Shown here piece by piece: positions 1 through 4,960 of a DNA stretch of 6,534 bases. Position 1 is the first letter of the stretch, and every line of letters starts with the position of its first letter. Made by a program: the position numbers and the translations under genes. The notes under the pieces are model-generated. The model had not been told where the DNA came from. It saw nothing but the letters and a program-made list of their open reading frames with translations, and did no database searches. The stretch is from the NCBI GenBank assembly GCA_029884275.1, contig JAOUIC010000104.1, forward strand, positions 1-6,534. The letters are read 5' to 3'. This DNA is from Gemmatimonadota bacterium (GTDB lineage: Bacteria; Gemmatimonadota; Gemmatimonadetes; Gemmatimonadales; GWC2-71-9).

Positions 1-1
1 G

Positions 2-1174
2 CTGGTGGGCGGACGGACCGTAGTCGCCGACATCGGGGGAGGGAGTCTCGAGCTGATCAGCGCGGTGGACGGCCTCATCGAGCACACCCTGTCGCTCCCC
101 TTCGGCGCCGTCCGCCTCACCGACCTCCACCTCGACGATGGCCGCGACCAACGCGACACGGTGCGCCGCCTTCGGGAGTATCTCGGCCGCCAGTTCCGGC
201 GCAAATTGCCGATTCGCGACTGGGCGGCCCCGGTGCTGATCGGGTCGGGAGGCTCCTTCACCAACCTCGCCAGAATGGCCGCGGCGCGCCGAGGCCTGTC
301 AGCGGGCGATCCGGTGCACGGCGCGACCGTCACCATCGCCGAAGTCGAGCACATGCTGGACTGGCTCAGCAGCATGAGCCGCGAGAAGCGGAGCCAGGTG
401 GAGGGCCTCAACCCTCTGCGCGCCGACATCATTCTTGCCGGACTCGCCGTGACGGCGGAACTGCTCGAGCGCGTCGACGCGCGGGAAGTGAAGATCAGCG
501 CCTTCGGCCTGCGTGAAGGGCTGCTGCTCGAGATGGTGAGCGCCAATGCCGCCCCGGCGGCGGTCGAACCGCTGAGGCTGGTCCGCGAATTCTCCGAGCG
601 GTGCTATTCGGACCGCCGCCACGTGGAGCATGTCCGCCTGCTGGCGCTCAACCTGTTCGACCTCCTGGCCGACAAGCTCGACGCCTCGGCCGATGAGCGG
701 TCGCTGCTGGAGTCCGCCGCGCTGCTGCACGACGTGGGACAGCTGGTGAGCTATCGGCGGCACCACCGGCACAGCTATCAGCTCATCATGCACGGCGAGC
801 GGCTGCCGTTCTCGCCCCGGGAAAGACAGATCGTCGCGCTCCTCAGCCGCTATCACCGGCGCCGCGGACCCCGGAGGCGGCACCGGGAGTTTGCCGCCCT
901 GCCCGCGACCGACCGCGCCGTCGTGCGTCGCCTCTCGGGCATGCTCCGCATCGCCGAAGGGCTGGACCGTGGCCACACCGCGATCGTGGAGAAGGTGTAC
1001 CTCGAGCTCTGCCCGACCCGGCTGACCATCAGGGCCGTGCCGCGTTACGCCGGCGCCGATCTGTCGCTGGAGTGCTGGGGGGCCCAGGAACAGGCCGATG
1101 TGCTGGCCAGGGTCCTCGCGCGAGAGGTGGTCATCGAGCCAGCGCTGGACGAAACGGCAGCCACCAGCCGCTAG
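2..1174 (+). CDS. Ppx/GppA family phosphatase with C-terminal HD-like domain (5'-truncated by window edge)
   Basis: Family enzymes hydrolyse polyphosphate (exopolyphosphatase) or pppGpp in the cytoplasm; sequence alone does not separate Ppx from GppA activity. The frame is open from base 2. Numbering from the GTG at 5, the actin-fold phosphate-binding motif DIGGGSLEL is at residues 9-17 and the second phosphate loop GSGGSFTNLA at 80-89. NPLRADIILAG (136-146) and FGLREG (167-172) follow, and they are family signatures. The C-terminal helical HD-like domain has LLHDVGQ (240-246), HHRHSY (253-258), an Arg/His-rich stretch (282-296) and LRIAEGLDRGH (314-324). In full-length relatives the DIGGGS motif lies roughly 130-150 residues in, so the true start and first actin-like lobe are probably left of the window and the GTG at 5 is not the real start. 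The gene ends in TAG at 1172-1174, overlapping the convergent deoC stop. Family is very secure; exact substrate is not. Confidence 0.95.
   Translation: MVGGRTVVADIGGGSLELISAVDGLIEHTLSLPFGAVRLTDLHLDDGRDQRDTVRRLREYLGRQFRRKLPIRDWAAPVLIGSGGSFTNLARMAAARRGLSAGDPVHGATVTIAEVEHMLDWLSSMSREKRSQVEGLNPLRADIILAGLAVTAELLERVDAREVKISAFGLREGLLLEMVSANAAPAAVEPLRLVREFSERCYSDRRHVEHVRLLALNLFDLLADKLDASADERSLLESAALLHDVGQLVSYRRHHRHSYQLIMHGERLPFSPRERQIVALLSRYHRRRGPRRRHREFAALPATDRAVVRRLSGMLRIAEGLDRGHTAIVEKVYLELCPTRLTIRAVPRYAGADLSLECWGAQEQADVLARVLAREVVIEPALDETAATSR
1171..1174. other. Convergent stop codons interlocked on one CTAG
   Basis: The palindrome CTAG gives TAG on the plus strand (1172-1174, end of the Ppx/GppA gene) and TAG on the minus strand (1173-1171, end of deoC). 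There is no intergenic DNA between the two genes, so any terminator must lie inside the opposite coding sequence, or transcripts overlap tail to tail. Confidence 0.9.
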
Positions 1175-1893
1175 CGAAACAACTCCTCCAGGGGCGGGGC
1201 GCCGGGGCCAAGCGCTCCAGTCCAGCCGGTGGCGGCGGAGGTGCCGATCCGGTCGGCCCCGGCCCGGAGCATGGCCACGGCCTCTTCGGGCCGCCGGATC
1301 CCGCCCGACGCCTTCACTCCCACCTGCTCGCCAGCCACCTCCCGAAGCAGCCGGACCGCCTCCGGTGTCGCGCCTCCGGCGGGGTGGAATCCGGTCGAAG
1401 TCTTGAGCATCCCGATTCCGGCCTGGATCGCGATGGTCCCGGCTCTCCGAACCTCCGCCGGCGTCAGCACCGCAGTCTCGAGGATCAGTTTCACCAGCCT
1501 GCCCGCGACCGCGTGGGTCACCACCGCGATCTCATCCGCCAGCTGCAGCCAGAGGCCGCCTCGAATCCAGCCAATCGGCGCCACCACGTCGAGCTCCACG
1601 GCGCCATCGGCGACCGCCAGGCGGGCTTCGGCCGCCTTGGCGGCGGACGTCGAGGCACCGAGGGGAAAAGCCACCACGGACGCCACCTTCACCGTGGAGC
1701 CGCCGAGGCGGCGGGCGCAGATGGCGACCCACTGCGGGTTGACGCAAACCGCCCCGAGGCCGAGCTCGCGCGCCTCGTCGCACAGCCTCAACACGTCATC
1801 GGCTGTGGCCTCGGGCTTCAGCAGGGTGTGATCGATCAGTGACCCGAGTCCGCGCTCGCCGGCACGGGCGGCCAGCCAGGGGGGAAGCGTCAT
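1171..1893 (-). CDS. deoC: Deoxyribose-phosphate aldolase (DeoC)
   Basis: The enzyme cleaves 2-deoxy-D-ribose 5-phosphate to acetaldehyde and glyceraldehyde 3-phosphate by a Schiff-base mechanism, in cytoplasmic deoxyribonucleoside catabolism. The 240-residue protein is a usual length for bacterial DeoC. Visible motifs in order: LIDHTLLKP (19-27), AVCVNPQW (48-55), SVVAFPLGA (72-80), ELDVV (100-104) with catalytic Asp102, KLILETAVLT (135-144), KTSTGF (164-169) with predicted Schiff-base Lys164, GVKASGGIR (192-200) with Lys194, and the phosphate-binding RIGTSAA (215-221). Some normally strict positions differ: GAVELD where relatives usually read GADEID, and GMLKTSTGF where ADFVKTSTGF is common. 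The ATG at 1893-1891 overlaps the TGA of the upstream rhomboid gene. No strong Shine-Dalgarno precedes it, so translation is probably coupled. Its TAG (1173-1171) overlaps the end of the Ppx/GppA gene. I see no functional link to the rhomboid protease beyond shared transcription. Confidence 0.96.
   Translation of the reverse strand: MTLPPWLAARAGERGLGSLIDHTLLKPEATADDVLRLCDEARELGLGAVCVNPQWVAICARRLGGSTVKVASVVAFPLGASTSAAKAAEARLAVADGAVELDVVAPIGWIRGGLWLQLADEIAVVTHAVAGRLVKLILETAVLTPAEVRRAGTIAIQAGIGMLKTSTGFHPAGGATPEAVRLLREVAGEQVGVKASGGIRRPEEAVAMLRAGADRIGTSAATGWTGALGPGAPPLEELFR
1890..1893 (-). other. ATGA stop/start overlap coupling rhomboid gene to deoC
   Basis: On the minus strand the rhomboid TGA (1892-1890) and the deoC ATG (1893-1891) share bases in ATGA. 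The sequence just before the deoC start has no clear Shine-Dalgarno. Established behaviour of such overlaps is termination-reinitiation coupling; that it happens here is inference. Confidence 0.8.
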
Positions 1894-2630
1894 CCGCGGT
1901 ACCAGCGGGAGGCACGGTGCGCCGCGACCAGTTCGGGGTTTCGGAACAGCGGCGTGAGCAGGAAGCCCGCGGCGAACCCGCCGATGTGCGCCCAGAACGC
2001 CACGCCGCCACCCTCCGCCGGCCCGAACGCTCCCCCGAGCAGCTGAAGCAGGAACCAGTACCCCAGCATCCCGATGGCTGGCAGCGCGACCATGCTGGCA
2101 TAGAATCCGAGGAAGACGAAGGTGTCGATCCGCGCCCGGGGGTAGAGCAGGATGTACCCGCCCATCACGCCTCCAATCGCCCCCGACGCCCCGACCATGG
2201 GGATGGCCGAGTCAGGACCGGAAAACACCTGCGCCGCCGCCGCCGCCAGACCGGACAGCAGGTAGAACACGACGAACCGTGCCCGACCCATCGAGTCTTC
2301 CACGTTGTTCCCGAAGATGTGGAGAAACCACATGTTGCCCAGCACATGGAGCCACCCGCCGTGGAGGAACATCGAACTGAGCGGCGCATACCAGGGCCAC
2401 GCCCCCCCCACCATGCATCCCGTCTCGGGTCCCATCTCCAGTTGGGTCCCCGCCGGCAGGCGCTGAAGGAACTCTCCGGGTATGAGGCCCAACTCGCAGA
2501 CCGACCGGCTGAGCCCTGGCTCGGTTCCCATTCCCTGGACCAGAAACCAGATTACGAGATTCGCCGCGATGAGCCCCCAGGTGACGACGGGCTGGCGGAG
2601 GGTGGGATTGTGGTCCCTGATGGGCAGCAC
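1890..2630 (-). CDS. Rhomboid family intramembrane serine protease
   Basis: This is a six-helix membrane protease that cuts transmembrane substrates within the bilayer; the substrate is unknown. Of 246 residues, hydrophobic segments lie at about 16-34, 84-108, 116-136, 142-163, 169-190 and 208-228. The catalytic dyad is visible: Ser149 in GASG (147-150) opening the fourth segment, and His215 in WAHIGG (213-218) in the sixth. His95 and Asn99 in the second segment (HVLGN) match the conserved HxxxN oxyanion-hole pair. The first loop (about 35-82) is long and contains two cysteines, Cys45 and Cys72. The chosen start is GTG at 2630-2628, giving MLPIRDHNPT, which matches the usual M-x-P-[IL]-R-D start of this subfamily. 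A GGAG on the minus strand (2644-2641) lies 10 nt upstream. It is the first gene of a leftward operon with deoC, joined by an ATGA overlap. It is divergent from dnaK. Confidence 0.94.
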   Translation of the reverse strand: MLPIRDHNPTLRQPVVTWGLIAANLVIWFLVQGMGTEPGLSRSVCELGLIPGEFLQRLPAGTQLEMGPETGCMVGGAWPWYAPLSSMFLHGGWLHVLGNMWFLHIFGNNVEDSMGRARFVVFYLLSGLAAAAAQVFSGPDSAIPMVGASGAIGGVMGGYILLYPRARIDTFVFLGFYASMVALPAIGMLGYWFLLQLLGGAFGPAEGGGVAFWAHIGGFAAGFLLTPLFRNPELVAAHRASRWYRG

Positions 2631-2757
2631 GGCGGTGTCGCTCCGTTGAGTGGCTCGCTACAGGCGCTGGCAGGAGTCTACCCCGTGGGAAGAACCGCGC
2701 GAAAGCACCCTCCCCGGACTCGGGACCGCGTGACGCTGACGGATGCGCCGACAGCAC

Positions 2758-2805
2758 CGGCAGGTCGCCGGCTTCCACCTGCCATTTCATGCCACTGTGG
2801 CAGGA
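2758..2805. repeat. Clustered GGCAGG inverted/direct repeats, candidate operator
   Basis: Within 48 bp there are CGGCAGGT (2758-2765, plus), ACCTGCCA (2777-2784, the same motif inverted) and TGGCAGGA (2798-2805, plus). The first two form a perfect 7-bp inverted repeat, GGCAGGT/ACCTGCC, with an 11-nt spacer. The second and third form a perfect 7-bp inverted repeat, CCTGCCA/TGGCAGG, with a 13-nt spacer. The odd palindrome TGCCAC-T-GTGGCA (2790-2802) is nested within. A further TGGCAGGA copy is at 2668-2675. Position between divergent promoters suggests a regulator site; no known regulator is recognised. Confidence 0.45.
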
Positions 2806-2888
2806 AAGCCGGGTATGGGCCTTGCCCGATGGGCTGGGGGACATCCGCGTCCGTCACATCGCCGGTACCGGGCGCTCCGACAAGAACC

Positions 2889-2894
2889 GAGGAG
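2889..2894 (+). promoter_or_regulatory. Strong ribosome-binding site of dnaK (start-deciding)
   Basis: GAGGAG ends 8 nt before the ATG at 2903. This fixes the dnaK start and excludes the in-frame ATG at 2789, which would add 38 residues unlike any Hsp70 N-terminus and has no such site. Confidence 0.9.
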
Positions 2895-2902
2895 ACAAAC
2901 AC

Positions 2903-4813
2903 ATGGGCTCGAAGATCATCGGGATTGACCTGGGCACGACCAACTCAGTCGTCTCGGTCATGGAGGGGGGCGACCCAGTCGTCATCCCGAACGCAGAGGG
3001 CGGCCGGACAACCCCGTCAGTCGTCGCTTTCACCAAGGACGGCGAGCGACTGGTCGGTCAGGTGGCGAAGCGGCAGGCGGTCACCAATCCCAAGCAGACC
3101 ATCTTCTCCATCAAGCGGTTCATGGGCCGGCGTGTCGGCGAGGTAACGGAGGAATCGCGCCGGGTTCCCTACAAGATCGACGCCGGCGCGGGCGGTCTGG
3201 CGGCGGTGGAGATCGCCGGCAAGAAGTACACGCCGCCCGAGATCTCCGCGATGATCCTGCAGAAGATGAAGCAGACCGCGGAGGACTACCTCGGCCACAC
3301 CGTCGAGAAGGCCGTGATCACCGTCCCCGCCTACTTCAACGACGCCCAGCGGCAGGCCACCAAGGATGCCGGCAAGGTGGCCGGCCTCGAGGTGCTCCGC
3401 ATCATCAACGAGCCCACGGCGGCGGCGCTGGCCTACGGGCTCGACAAGAAGAAGGAGGAGAAGATCGCCGTCTTCGATCTTGGCGGCGGCACCTACGACA
3501 TCTCGATCCTGGAGCTGGCTGAGGGGGTGTTCGAGGTCAAGAGCACGAATGGCGACACCCACCTGGGCGGCGACGACTTCGACCAGCGGCTGATCGACTG
3601 GCTGGTCGGCGAGTTCAAGCGGGACCAGGGCATCGACCTCTCCAAGGACGCCATGGCCCTCCAGCGTCTCAAGGAAGCGGCGGAAAAGGCCAAGATGGAG
3701 CTGTCCACGACTCAGCAGACCGACATCAACCTGCCGTTCATCACGGCGGACCAGTCGGGGCCCAAGCACCTCAACATCACGCTGACCCGGGCCAAGTTCG
3801 AGCAGCTGGTGGACGACCTGATCCAGCGGACCATTCCTCCGATGAAGCAGGCGCTGAAGGATGCCGGGCTCGAGCCTGGGCAGGTCGACGAAGTGATCCT
3901 GGTCGGCGGCTCGACCCGGATCCCGAAAATCCAGCAGATCGTCAAGGATTACTTCGGCAAGGAGCCCAACCGCTCGGTCAACCCGGACGAAGTCGTCGCC
4001 ATCGGCGCGGCCATCCAGGGCGGCGTGCTGGGGGGCGAAGTGAAGGACGTCCTGCTGCTCGACGTCACTCCCCTGTCGCTCGGCATCGAGACGCTGGGCG
4101 GGGTCAGCACCGTCCTCATCCAGCGCAATACGACCATCCCGACCAAGAAGTCGGAGACTTTCAGCACCGCGGAGGACAACCAGACTACGGTGGAGATCCA
4201 CGTCCTCCAGGGCGAGCGCCAGATGGCCCTCGACAACCGGACCATCGGCAAGTTCCAGCTGACCGGGATCCCGCCGGCACCGCGCGGCATGCCGCAGGTC
4301 GAGGTCACGTTCGACATCGACGCCAACGGCATCCTGCACGTGTCCGCCAAGGACAAAGCGACGGGCAAGGAACAGAAGATCCGGATCGAGGCCTCCAGCG
4401 GACTTTCCGATGCCGAGATCGACAAGATGGTGAAGAGCGCCGAGGCGCATGCGAGCGAGGACAAGCAGCGCCGGGACCAGATCGAAGCGCGCAACCAGCT
4501 GGACGGTCTGGTTTATAAGGTGGAGAAGGACAGCAAGGAGTGGGTCGACCGGCTATCGGCCGAGGCCAAGGCGCGGCTCGACAATGCGCTCGAGGGAGGC
4601 AAGGGCGCGCTCAAGACGGGTGATCCCGACCTGATCCGCCGGGCGCTGGACGAGCTGAACGGCGCCTATTCCGCCGCTGGCGCTTCGCTCTACCAGCAGG
4701 CGCAGGGAGCCCAGGAGGCCGGGCCCGAGGCTGGAGGCGCCGGCCAGGCGCAGGCCCCGAAGGAGGACGTGGTCGAGGCGGACTACGAGATCGTGGACGA
4801 AGGCAAGAAGTAG
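2903..4813 (+). CDS. dnaK: Molecular chaperone DnaK (Hsp70)
   Basis: This is the cytoplasmic ATP-dependent chaperone that binds exposed hydrophobic peptides and works with DnaJ and GrpE. At 636 residues it is essentially the length of E. coli DnaK (638). The nucleotide-binding domain (about 1-380) shows IGIDLGTTNS (6-15), FSIKRFMGR (68-76), VPAYFNDAQRQATKDAG (141-157), INEPTAAALAYGLD (168-181), the phosphate loop FDLGGGTYDIS (191-201) and VILVGGSTRIP (331-341). The hydrophobic interdomain linker VLLLD (383-387) leads into DVTPLSLGIET. The substrate-binding beta domain runs to about 500, the helical lid to about 595, then a Gln/Ala/Gly-rich tail and the acidic end DVVEADYEIVDE (622-633) that relatives use to aid client binding. 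Tyr198 replaces the commoner Phe in GGGTFD, a mild change. No hrcA, grpE or dnaJ is adjacent; htrA follows on the same strand after 147 bp. Confidence 0.99.
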   Translation: MGSKIIGIDLGTTNSVVSVMEGGDPVVIPNAEGGRTTPSVVAFTKDGERLVGQVAKRQAVTNPKQTIFSIKRFMGRRVGEVTEESRRVPYKIDAGAGGLAAVEIAGKKYTPPEISAMILQKMKQTAEDYLGHTVEKAVITVPAYFNDAQRQATKDAGKVAGLEVLRIINEPTAAALAYGLDKKKEEKIAVFDLGGGTYDISILELAEGVFEVKSTNGDTHLGGDDFDQRLIDWLVGEFKRDQGIDLSKDAMALQRLKEAAEKAKMELSTTQQTDINLPFITADQSGPKHLNITLTRAKFEQLVDDLIQRTIPPMKQALKDAGLEPGQVDEVILVGGSTRIPKIQQIVKDYFGKEPNRSVNPDEVVAIGAAIQGGVLGGEVKDVLLLDVTPLSLGIETLGGVSTVLIQRNTTIPTKKSETFSTAEDNQTTVEIHVLQGERQMALDNRTIGKFQLTGIPPAPRGMPQVEVTFDIDANGILHVSAKDKATGKEQKIRIEASSGLSDAEIDKMVKSAEAHASEDKQRRDQIEARNQLDGLVYKVEKDSKEWVDRLSAEAKARLDNALEGGKGALKTGDPDLIRRALDELNGAYSAAGASLYQQAQGAQEAGPEAGGAGQAQAPKEDVVEADYEIVDEGKK

Positions 4814-4827
4814 ACGCAACGCCCGGG

Positions 4828-4855
4828 TGCCGTCCCATCATGCGACGGGGCGGCA
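4828..4855 (+). terminator. GC-rich stem-loop just after dnaK, possible terminator
   Basis: Starting 15 nt after the dnaK stop, TGCCG (4828-4832) can pair with CGGCA (4851-4855). CCC (4834-4836) can pair with GGG (4848-4850), leaving a single bulged T and an 11-nt loop. An alternative fold pairs CCGTC (4830-4834) with GACGG (4844-4848). No T-run follows, so it is not a canonical intrinsic terminator. It could instead be a 3'-end stabilising structure. Confidence 0.35.
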
Positions 4856-4878
4856 GTCGGGGGCATCCTGCGGGGGAA

Positions 4879-4922
4879 GACCGATGGGGCGGACCCGGGG
4901 GGCCCGCCCCGTTCCGTCGGTC
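4879..4922 (+). terminator. Long two-tier stem-loop between dnaK and htrA
   Basis: An inner stem pairs GGGGCGG (4886-4892) with CCGCCCC (4904-4910) around an 11-nt loop. An outer stem pairs GACCGA (4879-4884) with TCGGTC (4917-4922), separated from the inner one by a 1 x 6 nt internal loop. That is 13 bp in 44 nt, mostly G-C. The sequence after it is locally AT-richer (4926-4935) but has no proper T-run. It may terminate or attenuate dnaK readthrough, or block processing, ahead of htrA. The structure is visible; the role is inferred. Confidence 0.45.
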
Positions 4923-4950
4923 AGGGATTAGATTTGAGGTCGCGATTTCC

Positions 4951-4954
4951 GGAG
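4951..4954 (+). promoter_or_regulatory. Ribosome-binding site of htrA (start-deciding)
   Basis: GGAG with 6 nt spacing to the ATG at 4961. This favours that ATG over the in-frame TTG at 4934, which would add nine residues ahead of the export signal. Confidence 0.8.
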
Positions 4955-4960
4955 AGTCCC

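Larger units (their letters stand above)
2631..2902. promoter_or_regulatory. Divergent intergenic region between the rhomboid-deoC operon and dnaK
   Basis: These 272 bp lie between the two divergent starts and must hold both promoters unless they are inside genes. I find no CIRCE-type (TTAGCACTC-N9-GAGTGCTAA) or HAIR-type (CTTGAGT-N7-ACTCAAG) operator, and no clean sigma-70 or sigma-32 promoter. On the minus strand TAGACT (2680-2675) is a weak -10 candidate about 45 nt before the rhomboid start, but no convincing -35 accompanies it. The notable content is a cluster of GGCAGG-type repeats and nested inverted repeats (2758-2805), with one more copy at 2668-2675. Short alternative GGGC/GCCC stems lie at 2817-2834 and a perfect 10-bp palindrome at 2862-2871. 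Small open frames here lack ribosome-binding sites and I do not consider them genes. Confidence 0.65.

Noticed and set aside
282..330. Arg/His-rich run in the Ppx/GppA HD domain (codons for residues 282-296 lie at about 848-892) as a possible insertion
   Set aside because: Family members carry a basic His/Arg/Lys stretch at this place in the C-terminal domain, so it is normal for the family.
299..976. 225-residue open frame antisense to the Ppx/GppA gene
   Set aside because: Shadow of a well-supported gene; low-complexity His/Gln/Arg-rich content and no family resemblance.
1072..1842. 256-residue plus-strand open frame opposite deoC
   Set aside because: deoC on the minus strand carries all catalytic motifs; this frame is Gly/Arg/Pro-rich with none.
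2780..2787. TGCCATTT as a sigma-32-type -10 element for dnaK
   Set aside because: It resembles part of the CCCCATNT consensus, but no CTTGAA-like -35 lies at the required distance.
2789..2902. 38-residue N-terminal extension of DnaK from an upstream in-frame ATG
   Set aside because: Hsp70 proteins begin close to the IGIDLGTT motif, and the strong GAGGAG site serves the ATG at 2903. The extension covers probable regulatory DNA.
2743..2928. Possible 61-codon small protein in the dnaK upstream region
   Set aside because: No ribosome-binding site, Arg/His-rich composition, and it runs out of frame into dnaK.
1839..3146. 435-residue plus-strand open frame across the rhomboid gene, intergenic region and dnaK start
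   Set aside because: It is antisense to the rhomboid gene and out of frame with dnaK, Arg/Pro/His-rich, with no motif. Stop-free length is explained by high GC.
3017..4450. 477-residue open frame antisense to dnaK
   Set aside because: It lies wholly opposite the dnaK coding sequence. Its Leu/Asp/Val/Arg-rich composition is what the reverse of a GC-biased gene gives, and no domain is recognisable.
4929..4934. TAGATT as a -10 box for htrA
   Set aside because: Four of six bases match, but no -35 element is present at 16-18 bp and the region upstream is the GC-rich hairpin.
4934..4960. TTG start adding nine residues to HtrA
   Set aside because: The ATG at 4961 has a well-spaced GGAG and directly opens a normal signal-like N-terminus.
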